A stretch of DNA of 53,450 nucleotides from Chitinophagaceae bacterium (GTDB lineage Bacteria; Bacteroidota; Bacteroidia; Chitinophagales; Chitinophagaceae). Positions within the stretch are counted from its first letter, which is position 1. The number at the start of each line of letters is the position of its first letter. The stretch spans positions 1 through 53,450 of the forward strand of contig JAICZH010000005.1 in the NCBI GenBank assembly GCA_025933775.1. Direction: 5' to 3'. Made by a program: the position numbers and the translations under genes. A model generated the notes under the pieces. It saw only the letters and a program-made list of their open reading frames with translations, was not told the origin of the DNA and did not search any database. This document shows positions 10,457 through 18,287 of this stretch, in pieces.

Positions 10457-10580
10457 TTTTGTGGCTGCTATGAAATTCTTATTGCCCCTTGAGGATAGTT
10501 CAATTGATTAAATAAGAATTGTGAACTCTGAAAAAGAATAACCCAACATTCGTACAAAAAATTCTGCTAATATATAGTAC

Positions 10581-10613
10581 AAAAAAAACCTTTTCAAAAT
10601 TAAATTGAAAAGG
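10581..10613 (-). terminator. Intrinsic terminator of the RRM gene
   Basis: A perfect 9-bp stem, CCTTTTCAA with TTGAAAAGG (10,589-10,597 and 10,605-10,613), is followed on the minus strand by eight T (10,581-10,588). It lies 30 bases past the stop of the RRM gene. Confidence 0.88.
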
Positions 10614-10642
10614 GTTTTAATAATTTCAGTATTGTTTATTTA

Positions 10643-11065
10643 TTAATAATCTTTACTGTATCCGCCGCCATTTCTGCTGTTGCCATATCCGCCGCTGCCG
10701 CCTTTTTTGTAGCCACCGCCGCCGCCATATCCGCCACCGCTGCTTCTTCCGCCGCCATATCCGCCGCCGCCTCTTCCACCACCATATCCGCCACCACCAC
10801 TTTTTTTGTAGCTGCTTCCTTCAGGCCGTGGTTGAGATTCATTGACGATTAATTTGCGCCCCTGCACTTCACTTTCGTTTAATGCAGCGATTGCAGTTTT
10901 AGCTGCTTCATCGTCTTCCATTTCTACGAAACCAAAGCCTTTGCTGCGTCCCGTATTTTTTTCTTTTAGAATTTTAGCGCTTGTAACGGATCCGTACTGG
11001 CTAAATAAATTGCTTAAATCATCATCAGTCATTGACCAACTGAGATTACCTACATAAATGTTCAT
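10643..11065 (-). CDS. Glycine-rich RNA-binding protein with one RRM domain
   Basis: This is a small single-stranded-RNA-binding protein of 140 residues. The RRM covers residues 1-80, with RNP2 as IYVGNL (3-8) and RNP1 as KGFGFVEM near residue 43-50. The rest is a flexible tail of Gly-Gly-Tyr-Gly repeats with scattered Lys, Arg and Ser, ending in KDY. Bacterial proteins of this type, known from cyanobacteria and Bacteroidota, are thought to act as RNA chaperones, often under cold stress. The tail repeats give a striking tandem GCC-rich pattern in the DNA. The gene stands alone, with its own promoter, a roughly 120-base leader and its own terminator. Target RNAs are unknown. Confidence 0.93.
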   Translation of the reverse strand: MNIYVGNLSWSMTDDDLSNLFSQYGSVTSAKILKEKNTGRSKGFGFVEMEDDEAAKTAIAALNESEVQGRKLIVNESQPRPEGSSYKKSGGGGYGGGRGGGGYGGGRSSGGGYGGGGGYKKGGSGGYGNSRNGGGYSKDY

Positions 11066-11096
11066 TGTAAAAACTTTTTTTTAAAATAAAATTGAA

Positions 11097-11113
11097 AATT
11101 CAATTAATGAATT
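11097..11113 (-). promoter_or_regulatory. Small hairpin in the leader of the RRM gene
   Basis: AATTCA (11,097-11,102) pairs with TGAATT (11,108-11,113) around a five-base loop, about 30 bases before the start codon. A weak AU stem like this could respond to temperature. That is inference. Confidence 0.25.
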
Positions 11114-11195
11114 AGCAGATACAATGAACTGAAGAAACCTGTTGAAGAGAAACATCAGCCACAAAGAAAACCAAACTAAACCCATTAACGGATAG

Positions 11196-11227
11196 TAAAG
11201 ATAGGCATTTCTTTGAAATTGCGCCAA
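11196..11227 (-). promoter_or_regulatory. Promoter of the RRM gene
   Basis: On the minus strand TTG (11,225-11,227) is followed after 21 bases by TATCTTTA (11,196-11,203), close to the phylum's TTG-N19-21-TAnnTTTG pattern. Transcription would start near 11,189, giving a leader of roughly 120 bases. That is long for this window. Confidence 0.55.
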
Positions 11228-11310
11228 CAAAAAATAAATTTTTGGTATATTTTAAAAGATAGTTTCTGGTAATGAAAATCTTTGAAAATTTATTCTCCTA
11301 ATTTTGCAAA

Positions 11311-12993
11311 ATGAAAATTATTCTTGCGCAGCAAAATTATCATATCGGCAATTTTAAAAGTAATACCAATAAAATTATTGAAGCAATACAATTGGCAAAA
11401 AATAAAAATGCCGATCTCATTGTTTTCAGTGAAATGTGCATCTGCGGCTATCCTGCAAGAGACTTTGTAGATTTTAATGACTTCATTAATAAATGTTATG
11501 AAAGCATTGATGTAATAAAACAATATGCCAATGATATTGCTGTAATTGTTGGCGCGCCCGATCGTAACCCGGCAAGAGAAGGCAAAGACCTTTTTAATGC
11601 TGCATTTTTTTTGTACCAAAAAGAAATAAAAAATATTGCGCACAAAACATGCCTTCCCAATTATGATGTGTTTGATGAATATCGTTATTTCGAGCCCGCA
11701 TACAATTGGAACGTAATAAATTTTAAAGGCAAAAAAATTGCCCTTACCATTTGTGAAGACATCTGGAATCTTGGCGATAATCCATTGTACCGTATTTGCC
11801 CGATGGATATTTTAATGAATCAGCAGCCCGATATGATGATAAATATTTCCGCATCGCCGTTTGATTATACACATATTGAAGATAGAAAAGCGATTATTAA
11901 AGCCAATGTTTTAAAATATAAGCTGCCATTAATTTATTGCAACGCTGTTGGAAGCCAGACGGAAATTGTGTTTGACGGCGCATCGTTGGTATTTGATAAA
12001 GATGCGAATCTTTGTTACCAGCTTTCGCAGTTTAAAGAAGATATTGCCGAAATAAATTTGAAAGATAATGGTGGCATAGATGCCGATGTAATTGAGCCAG
12101 CAATTGCAATGACCAACCGGCCGATTGATCCATTATATTATACACCTGAATTAAATATTCCGCAGATATATGAAGCTATTGTTTTAGGGATAAAAGATTA
12201 TTTCACAAAAATGAAATTCACCAAAGCGATCATTGGAAGCAGCGGTGGGATTGACAGCGCCGTAACGTTAGCGCTTGCATGCAAAGCGTTAGGCAAAGAA
12301 AATGTAAGAGCCATTTTAATGCCTTCCGAATTTTCGAGTACGCATTCCCGTTATGATGCTGAAAAATTAAGTAAAAATCTCGGCAATCCTTATGATATTG
12401 TTTCAATAAAAAAGATTTACAATCAATTTTTAAAAGAACTTAAACCGTATTTTAAAGACTTGCCTTTTAATGTTGCTGAAGAAAATGTTCAAAGCCGTAC
12501 GAGAGGCAATTTATTGATGGCTTTTGCAAATAAGTTTGGATATATTTTATTAAACACTTCCAATAAAAGCGAGCTGGCAACGGGTTATGGCACTTTATAC
12601 GGCGATATGGCCGGAGGGCTTGGCGTGTTGGGCGATTGCTACAAAACACAAGTTTATGAGTTGGCAAAATTTATTAATTCAGAAAATGAAGTCATTCCCA
12701 AAAATATTATTTCAAAAGCGCCTTCTGCTGAATTAAGGCACGATCAAAAAGATACTGACAGCCTTCCTGAATATGATAATTTAGATAAAATTTTATACCA
12801 ATATATTGAAAGAGTAAAAGGGCCGAATGAAATAAAAGCGCAAGGTTTTGATGCGCCTCTTGTTGACAGGATTTTAAGTATGGTAAATAAAAATGAATAC
12901 AAGCGAAATCAATTTTGCCCAATCATTCGCGTTTCTCCAAAAGCATTTGGCGTAGGGAGAAGAGTGCCGATTGTGGGAAATTATTTGAATTGA
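11311..12993 (+). CDS. nadE: Glutamine-dependent NAD+ synthetase
   Basis: The enzyme converts deamido-NAD to NAD using ATP and ammonia released from glutamine, the last step of NAD synthesis. The 560-residue protein has two domains. The N-terminal nitrilase-type glutaminase carries the Glu-Lys-Cys triad: Glu41 in VFSEMC, Lys112 in AHKTC and Cys148 in LTICEDIW. The C-terminal synthetase has the P-loop SGGIDSAV near residue 311. The single-chain form does not need an outside ammonia source. The gene is monocistronic, divergent from the RRM gene and convergent with the PIN gene, only 12 bases from its end. Confidence 0.96.
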   Translation: MKIILAQQNYHIGNFKSNTNKIIEAIQLAKNKNADLIVFSEMCICGYPARDFVDFNDFINKCYESIDVIKQYANDIAVIVGAPDRNPAREGKDLFNAAFFLYQKEIKNIAHKTCLPNYDVFDEYRYFEPAYNWNVINFKGKKIALTICEDIWNLGDNPLYRICPMDILMNQQPDMMINISASPFDYTHIEDRKAIIKANVLKYKLPLIYCNAVGSQTEIVFDGASLVFDKDANLCYQLSQFKEDIAEINLKDNGGIDADVIEPAIAMTNRPIDPLYYTPELNIPQIYEAIVLGIKDYFTKMKFTKAIIGSSGGIDSAVTLALACKALGKENVRAILMPSEFSSTHSRYDAEKLSKNLGNPYDIVSIKKIYNQFLKELKPYFKDLPFNVAEENVQSRTRGNLLMAFANKFGYILLNTSNKSELATGYGTLYGDMAGGLGVLGDCYKTQVYELAKFINSENEVIPKNIISKAPSAELRHDQKDTDSLPEYDNLDKILYQYIERVKGPNEIKAQGFDAPLVDRILSMVNKNEYKRNQFCPIIRVSPKAFGVGRRVPIVGNYLN

Positions 12994-13005
12994 AGTTTTG
13001 GAATC

Positions 13006-13437
13006 TTAACTATTAAAAGAAATAAACCCTTTTAAAAATTCTTTAGGTGTATAAACGGGCAAGACCGCAATACTTTCTTTCTTTAATTGCTTATCTCTCG
13101 AAATAAAATAATCCAGTTTATGGTGTATTGCTGTATAATACTGCAATGCATCTTCAATATCATTTATTTTAGAATGCAAAGCATTTAAAGTAGTTTCATG
13201 CGAAATATCTATTACTTGTATATCTATTAATAATGTAATCATTATCTCTTTAGTTTCCGAAACTCCGTATGCTTTGGTCAACCAATATCCAACTATGTGA
13301 ACAATAGCAGGTGTTACAAACGCATGAATTTTTCCATTAATAGCCAGTTCAAAAATTTGTTTCGCTTCAGCATAGCCCGGACGCTTTAATGTAAAATCAA
13401 GCAATATGTTTGCATCTATGAAAACTTTAGAAGCCAT
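13006..13437 (-). CDS. PIN-domain ribonuclease, putative toxin (VapC-like)
   Basis: PIN domains are metal-dependent RNases, and in pairs like this they usually act as toxins that cleave tRNA or rRNA. The 143-residue protein has the expected acidic residues: Asp8 in FIDANILLDF, Asp96 in DIEDA, and Asp109/Asp115 in LDYFISRD. The four-acid site looks intact. Its start overlaps the end of the upstream antitoxin gene by 11 bases, typical of translational coupling in toxin-antitoxin operons. It is convergent with nadE. Whether it is an active toxin or a domesticated RNase cannot be told from sequence. Confidence 0.85.
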   Translation of the reverse strand: MASKVFIDANILLDFTLKRPGYAEAKQIFELAINGKIHAFVTPAIVHIVGYWLTKAYGVSETKEIMITLLIDIQVIDISHETTLNALHSKINDIEDALQYYTAIHHKLDYFISRDKQLKKESIAVLPVYTPKEFLKGFISFNS

Positions 13438-13669
13438 ATTTTTTTGCCTGATTTTTGTAAAATAACTTTTTTAAATCAGCTTTGTTATTTATTGCAGGAG
13501 GGTTTAACCTTTCAACTAAATCAATAATATTTTTTCGTTTTTTAGATTTAGTTACACTTTTAAAATAATTTTCAACCAGGTCTGAAACACTTGTGTCTTG
13601 TTTTTTTGCGTAGGCTTTCATATCAGAAAGTAAACAGTCATCAATTGTAAGATTTAATCTTGTCTTCAT
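13427..13669 (-). CDS. Antitoxin of the PIN module (DUF6364-like, ribbon-helix-helix)
   Basis: The start chosen is the ATG at 13,669, giving MKTRLNLTIDD and 80 residues. The longer frame adds six residues unlike the family. The N-terminus has the beta strand TRLNLTIDD and then the helix pair SDMKAYAKKQDTSVSDLVEN, as in ribbon-helix-helix proteins that bind operator DNA. The Lys/Arg-rich middle and the C-terminal tail would wrap the toxin. It is the first gene of the two-gene module, so it probably represses its own promoter. This is a family-level call; the closest named family is DUF6364. Confidence 0.78.
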   Translation of the reverse strand: MKTRLNLTIDDCLLSDMKAYAKKQDTSVSDLVENYFKSVTKSKKRKNIIDLVERLNPPAINNKADLKKLFYKNQAKKYGF

Positions 13670-13795
13670 AAAAACAAATATACGCATTTATTTTTTTTAT
13701 GCGCATTGAAATTTAAAAACTAATTTATGTTCATTTTATAATTTTTTAAAAGATAAATCTTAAATTGCTTATTTCTTTTATTACAATAAAAATTC

Positions 13796-15043
13796 ATGGA
13801 AGCATACATTATCGCCGGTTACAGAACCGCAGTTACAAAATCAAAAAAGGGCGGATTTCGTTTTTACCGTCCTGATGATTTAGCAGTTGATGTGATTAAA
13901 GGATTACTCGCAAGTGTGCCCGAACTGGATAGCAAAAGAGTAGATGATCTTATTGTTGGAAACGCTGTACCTGAGGCGGAGCAAGGCTTACAGGTTGGCA
14001 GAATGATAAGTGTAAGAGCGCTCGGTATTGAAGTTCCTGGCGTAACGGTGAACCGTTATTGTGCAAGTGGACTTGAAACAATTGCTATTGCTACTGCAAA
14101 AATAAAAACCGGAATGGCCGATTGCATTATCGCAGGCGGCACCGAAAGTATGACGATGGTTCCCACATCAGGATGGAAAACAGTGCCCGCATATTCAGTT
14201 GCATCCGTAACTCCCGATTATTATTTGGGAATGGGATTAACTGCCGAAGCTGTTGCCAAAGAATATAATGTAACTCGTGAACAACAGGATGAATTTAGTT
14301 TGCATTCCCATCAAAAAGCATTGAATGCAATTAACAACGGATATTTTAAAAGTGGAATACTTCCGATGAATGTGGAAGAAATTTATGTTGATAAAAATAA
14401 TAAAAAAGAAAAAAGAAATTTTGTAGTAGATACCGATGAAGGTGTGCGAGCAGATACTTCAATGGAAGCGCTTGCCAAATTAAAACCCGTCTTTGCTTTG
14501 GGTGGAACTGTTACCGCAGGTAATTCTTCACAAACCAGTGATGGCGCAGCTTTCGTGATTGTAATGAGTGAAAAAATGATGAATGAATTAAAATTAAAAC
14601 CAATTGCACGATTGGTGCAATGCGTAAGCGCCGGAGTGCATCCGCGTGTAATGGGCATCGGTCCTGTGGAAGCGGTTCCTAAAGTTTTGAAAAGAGCCGG
14701 AATGAATTTATCTCAAATAGATTTAATTGAATTGAATGAAGCATTTGCTTCGCAATCGCTTGCAGTTATTAAAACATTAGAATTAGATCCGGCAAAAGTA
14801 AATATCAATGGCGGCGCAATTGCTTTAGGTCATCCGCTCGGATGCACTGGCGCTAAACTTACTGTACAAATTATTAATGATATGAAACGCCTCAATAAAA
14901 AATACGGAATCGTAACAGCTTGTGTTGGCGGCGGGCAGGGGATTGCAGGGATTATTGAAAATTTAGCTCCTAACTCCGAAGGGGAACAAGTAAAGTTCCT
15001 TCGGGGAAAGGTTTGGCAGGGGCATTTACAACTTCACACTTAA
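13796..15043 (+). CDS. Acetyl-CoA C-acyltransferase (thiolase) with a repeat-derived C-terminal extension
   Basis: Thiolases cleave 3-ketoacyl-CoA to acetyl-CoA in beta-oxidation or run in the condensing direction. The nucleophile is Cys89 (NRYCASG); His346 (ALGHPLG) and Cys376 (ACVGGGQG) complete the site. The family normally ends soon after the C-terminal GGGQG segment, at about 390 residues. This protein has 415. About 24 extra residues after IIENL are encoded by a GC-rich palindromic repeat and by the end of the convergent neighbour, which overlaps it by 18 bases. A FadA-like role is likely; the acyl-CoA dehydrogenase at 17,069 would fit the same pathway. Confidence 0.93.
   Translation: MEAYIIAGYRTAVTKSKKGGFRFYRPDDLAVDVIKGLLASVPELDSKRVDDLIVGNAVPEAEQGLQVGRMISVRALGIEVPGVTVNRYCASGLETIAIATAKIKTGMADCIIAGGTESMTMVPTSGWKTVPAYSVASVTPDYYLGMGLTAEAVAKEYNVTREQQDEFSLHSHQKALNAINNGYFKSGILPMNVEEIYVDKNNKKEKRNFVVDTDEGVRADTSMEALAKLKPVFALGGTVTAGNSSQTSDGAAFVIVMSEKMMNELKLKPIARLVQCVSAGVHPRVMGIGPVEAVPKVLKRAGMNLSQIDLIELNEAFASQSLAVIKTLELDPAKVNINGGAIALGHPLGCTGAKLTVQIINDMKRLNKKYGIVTACVGGGQGIAGIIENLAPNSEGEQVKFLRGKVWQGHLQLHT
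14974..15006. repeat. GC-rich palindromic repeat inside the thiolase 3' end
   Basis: CCGAAGG-GG-AAC (14,976-14,987) pairs with GTTCCTTCGG (14,995-15,004) around a seven-base loop. The sequence is related to the repeat between rpoB and rpoC, sharing the core (T)CC-nn-AAGGGGAA. Here it is translated as part of the thiolase tail. Confidence 0.55.
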
Positions 15044-15985
15044 TCCCACAGCTATTAAAGATTTTAATTGCAACGCAGGCGAATCATGATTTGGCCCAAA
15101 AAGTTTTACATCATCATCATATACTAAATTAAGACCAACGCTTGTTGTAAGCAGTTTAGAAAATTTTGCAGTAAACATATTGTTGAACATTATATCTATA
15201 TTTTGGGGATTGTGTTCATAATTTGAAAACAGATCCAGCCTTCCATTGTAATTAATTGTTTTAGCATTATTAAGATCCGCGATGTAAGTAATGCTTGCAA
15301 AAGCGCCGATTTCATTTTTCGATTTTTTGCCAGGAGCCACGCCATACGCGCCTTTTGCTGATAGGCTATCATTGCTTACAATTGTCCATCGCGATGTAAT
15401 GGGCGATACAAAAATGGATAATCCATTTACAGGTTTATAATCCAACCCAAGACTTATTAAAACATAACCGGGAGAAAGAAAATTGGATAAAAGATCTTTA
15501 GTTCCATCACTATTGTAATTGTACCCTTTTGAAAATTGTGAATGAAAATTAATTAATGCCGCTGCATCTAATTTAGGCGTTAATGCATAACCAAATTTTG
15601 ATAACAAATCAATGCGGTCATCATTTTTTCTTGTACCAAGGCTTGTTGTGTTTACAAGCCCATAATTAAAATCTATTGTATTGTCCCAACTGTATTTCCC
15701 TTCTTTATAAAAAGCATGAAAGCCAAGATAGGATGCAATTGACAAAGAAAAATCATCGCCGCCGGCAGCCCAGTTGCTTTGGCTTCCCTGCCCAAAATTT
15801 AAATTAAAAACACCGCCGGTTTTCCATGTTTTGCCGCTGTCAATTTTTTCTTTTTTAATTTCTTTGGTAGCATTGCTGCTCATATCTTTTATTGTTTGAT
15901 CCTGTGCATAGCTATTCATGCTAATTGCAAAGCATCCAATTGCAAAAACAAAAAAAGAATAATGGTGCAAATAATTTGTTTTCAT
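15026..15985 (-). CDS. DUF3078 family outer-membrane protein
   Basis: This is a 319-residue secreted protein. It has a signal peptide (hydrophobic FFVFAIGCFAISM, cleavage likely after SYA). The mature part is rich in alternating aromatic and polar strands, with the family's TGGVFNLNFGQGSQSNWAAGG block near residue 57, and ends in VGLSVKL. That pattern suggests an outer-membrane beta-barrel. DUF3078 proteins are widespread in Bacteroidota and their function is unknown. The gene is convergent with the thiolase and overlaps its last 18 bases. Confidence 0.85.
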   Translation of the reverse strand: MKTNYLHHYSFFVFAIGCFAISMNSYAQDQTIKDMSSNATKEIKKEKIDSGKTWKTGGVFNLNFGQGSQSNWAAGGDDFSLSIASYLGFHAFYKEGKYSWDNTIDFNYGLVNTTSLGTRKNDDRIDLLSKFGYALTPKLDAAALINFHSQFSKGYNYNSDGTKDLLSNFLSPGYVLISLGLDYKPVNGLSIFVSPITSRWTIVSNDSLSAKGAYGVAPGKKSKNEIGAFASITYIADLNNAKTINYNGRLDLFSNYEHNPQNIDIMFNNMFTAKFSKLLTTSVGLNLVYDDDVKLFGPNHDSPALQLKSLIAVGLSVKL

Positions 15986-16152
15986 AAATAATTTGTTTTT
16001 TGATTAAAAAAAATTATTCAAAAATAAGACCCCGGATGAATTCATTCTTTTATTTGTAACTAAAAGTAAATTTTTATCATTAACGTTTATTTTATAGGAA
16101 ATACTTTATTTTGTGTGAGTCAAAATATTTTTTCACTTTAAAAATAAAAACT

Positions 16153-16470
16153 ATGGAAGAGCTACTTCAAAAATTGCAAAATATTCATGGATTAAGTTTG
16201 GAGCAATCGCACGGCGTTCTTAATACAATTACAGGATATATCAAAGAAAAATTTCCAATGGCTGCAGGAATCATAGATAATATTATGCCTTCGGGTTCTG
16301 CTTCTACATCGGCCGCAACAACATCTGGGGAGGCAACTACTGCTGCATCACAAGATGGCGATATGCTCGATAAAATTTCTGATTTTATTCCCGGAGCTGC
16401 GGGACAAAAAATTGAAGATTTTGCCAAAAGCAAGCTGGGCGGCTTTTTTGGAGGAAATAAAAAAGTATAA
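16153..16470 (+). CDS. Small conserved-looking protein of unknown function
   Basis: I do not recognise the family with confidence. The ATG at 16,153 (MEELLQKLQN) is preferred over the earlier in-frame start at 16,111, which would add 14 residues not resembling a helix cap. The 105 residues are an N-terminal helical part (1-45), a low-complexity Ser/Thr/Ala linker (48-70), and an amphipathic C-terminal part with PGAAGQKIEDFAKSKLGGFFGG. There is no signal peptide. It is a single gene that shares a two-way terminator with the convergent lipoprotein gene. Confidence 0.7.
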   Translation: MEELLQKLQNIHGLSLEQSHGVLNTITGYIKEKFPMAAGIIDNIMPSGSASTSAATTSGEATTAASQDGDMLDKISDFIPGAAGQKIEDFAKSKLGGFFGGNKKV

Positions 16471-16484
16471 TTGCTTAGTTTATA

Positions 16485-16515
16485 AAAAAAGCCGGAACAG
16501 TAATCCGGCTTTTTT
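16485..16515. terminator. Bidirectional intrinsic terminator
   Basis: GCCGGA (16,491-16,496) pairs with TCCGGC (16,504-16,509). The stem is flanked by A6 on the left and T6 on the right, so it works in both directions. It lies between the convergent genes 16,153-16,470 and 16,536-16,931. Confidence 0.92.
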
Positions 16516-16535
16516 ATTAATAAATAAATTACAAA

Positions 16536-16931
16536 TTATCTTTTCAGGTTAATAGTAATTTCATCGTATTCGGTAGCCGTGCCTTGCTTGGCGTACAATA
16601 CAAATTGCGAATCAGTAAGTGTTTTTATTGTGGCAGTGTCGCCATCAATGATAATCTGGCTGCTACTTATAATTGAGTAAATTCCACTGCTAGATGTTCC
16701 CTGAAATTGAGAAGTATAATTTCCATTTGAATTAAAATTTATAAAATCCCCCGGGACGCTGATTGTAGTATCTCTATTATCGCCGCTTGCATCATGAAAA
16801 TTATCTATCTCGCTAACGATTGTCCAATTGTGCTGCACTTTTTGTGCGGTGGTCTCTTTATCTTTTTTACAGGAAAATAAAACAGATGCAGATAAAATAA
16901 TTGATGCAAAAATTAAAAATTTTTTTTTCAT
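16536..16931 (-). CDS. Lipocalin-like lipoprotein of unknown function
   Basis: This is a 131-residue lipoprotein. The N-terminus has KKK, a hydrophobic core and the lipobox LFSC with the lipidated Cys at 21. The mature domain begins QHNWTIVSEID and continues with short beta strands and turns (GDFINFNSNGNYTSQ, then GIYSIISSSQIIIDG). This matches the small lipocalin-like domains common in Bacteroidota surface or periplasmic lipoproteins. The ligand is unknown. It is a single gene on the minus strand. Confidence 0.75.
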   Translation of the reverse strand: MKKKFLIFASIILSASVLFSCKKDKETTAQKVQHNWTIVSEIDNFHDASGDNRDTTISVPGDFINFNSNGNYTSQFQGTSSSGIYSIISSSQIIIDGDTATIKTLTDSQFVLYAKQGTATEYDEITINLKR

Positions 16932-17068
16932 AGTTAGTTTTTTGTTTAAAATAGTTTTTAATCAGGTATGAATATTTGCAATGATAAGTATTTAAAACAA
17001 ATTAGCAGAATAATTTTTGCAAAAAGATGCAACGAAAAAATGATAAAAAATATTTTTTGAAAAATATT

Positions 17069-18208
17069 CTATCGCAATACTTCTCTTGCAATCACAATTT
17101 TTTGCACTTCGCTGGTTCCTTCGCCAATCGTGCATAGCTTACTGTCGCGATAAAACTTTTCTACCGGAAAATCTTTTGTATAACCATAGCCGCCAAATAT
17201 CTGAACCGCATCGGTAGCCACTTTCACGGCTATTTCACTGGCATAATATTTTGCAATAGCCGATTGCTTGGTAACATTTTCATGTCTCGTTTTAAGATCG
17301 CATGCTTCATTGATCAATAATTCTGCAGCCATAATTTCTGTTGCCATATCTGCCAGCTTGAAAGAGATTGCCTGGAAATCTGCAATGGGCTTACCAAACT
17401 GATGACGTTCTTTTGCATACTGCAACGATGCTTCGTAAGCGCCTTTTGCTATACCTAAGCCAAGTGATGCAATGGAAATGCGGCCGCCATCAAGTACATA
17501 CATTGCTTGTTTAAATCCATCGCCCACACTTCCCATTCGTGCCGAATCAGGAATTTTGCAATCAGTAAAAATCATCTCTGCAGTTTCGCTGGCACGCATC
17601 CCTAATTTATTTTCTTTCTTTCCCCCAGCAAAACCTTTAGTATAACGGGGAAGGATAAACGCAGTTGCATTATCTCTGGTATGCGGCTCTCCTGTGCGGC
17701 AAATTACTACAGCCACATCGCCGCTTTTACCATGTGTAATCCAGTTTTTTGTTCCGTTAATTATCCAATCATTTCCATCTTTTTCTGCAACACATTGCAT
17801 ATTTCCGGCATCGCTGCCGGTTTGCGGCTCTGTTAATCCCCATGCGCCGAGATACTCGCCAGTAGCGAGTTTTGGCAGGTATTCTTTTTTTTGCTCTTCA
17901 TTACCAAAAGCAAGAATATGGCCCGTGCATAAGGAATTATGAGCCGCAACTGATAAACCAATAGAGCCACAAACTTTTGAGATTTCCTGTATCACAGCGC
18001 TGTATTCAAAATAGCTTAAGCCTGCGCCGCCATATTCTTCAGGAACCAATACGCCCATCATTCCAAGCTTCCCTAATTGTTTAAAAATGTAAACCGGAAA
18101 TTCCTGGCTTTCGTCCCACTCCATTACATGCGGCTTTATATTTTGTTGAGCAAAAGTTTTTGCTGTTTCTGCAACCTGCTGTGTAAGCTCGCTCATTTTA
18201 AAATCCAT
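17069..18208 (-). CDS. Acyl-CoA dehydrogenase
   Basis: This FAD enzyme introduces the trans-2 double bond into acyl-CoA at the start of beta-oxidation or in branched-chain amino acid breakdown. The 379 residues have the family length. Motifs visible are the FAD/substrate region AWGLTEPQTGSDAG, the segment NGTKNWITHG, and the C-terminal QIFGGYGYTKDFPVEKFYRD with IGEGTSEVQ. The candidate catalytic Glu positions are conserved. Substrate chain length cannot be read from sequence; short- or branched-chain acyl-CoA is likely. It starts a minus-strand unit of its own. Confidence 0.94.
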   Translation of the reverse strand: MDFKMSELTQQVAETAKTFAQQNIKPHVMEWDESQEFPVYIFKQLGKLGMMGVLVPEEYGGAGLSYFEYSAVIQEISKVCGSIGLSVAAHNSLCTGHILAFGNEEQKKEYLPKLATGEYLGAWGLTEPQTGSDAGNMQCVAEKDGNDWIINGTKNWITHGKSGDVAVVICRTGEPHTRDNATAFILPRYTKGFAGGKKENKLGMRASETAEMIFTDCKIPDSARMGSVGDGFKQAMYVLDGGRISIASLGLGIAKGAYEASLQYAKERHQFGKPIADFQAISFKLADMATEIMAAELLINEACDLKTRHENVTKQSAIAKYYASEIAVKVATDAVQIFGGYGYTKDFPVEKFYRDSKLCTIGEGTSEVQKIVIAREVLR

Positions 18209-18287
18209 ATTCCTTAATTTATCGGTTGCAAGATAAACCGAAATAAATAAATACTAACAGTTGTTAGTTTTTATAAAACAAAAAATT

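Larger units (their letters stand above)
10327..10642. other. 316-bp non-coding spacer after rpoC
   Basis: The stretch between rpoC and the RRM gene has no convincing open frame. It holds, in order, a three-copy 16-bp tandem repeat, the rpoC terminator, a dispersed repeat copy (10,441-10,456), a 10-bp inverted repeat (AATTCTTATT at 10,474-10,483 with AATAAGAATT at 10,511-10,520), and the minus-strand terminator of the RRM gene. Confidence 0.6.

Noticed and set aside
10675-10810. Regular CCGCC-rich repetition resembling a minisatellite or CRISPR-like array
   Set aside because: It is the coding sequence of the Gly-Gly-Tyr-Gly tail of the RRM protein read on the other strand; repeats follow the codons and have no spacers.
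11299-11306. TAATTTTG just before nadE as a promoter giving a leaderless mRNA
   Set aside because: It matches the -7 box, but the nearest TTG leaves only 14 bases and the start would fall at or inside the ATG; too weak to call.
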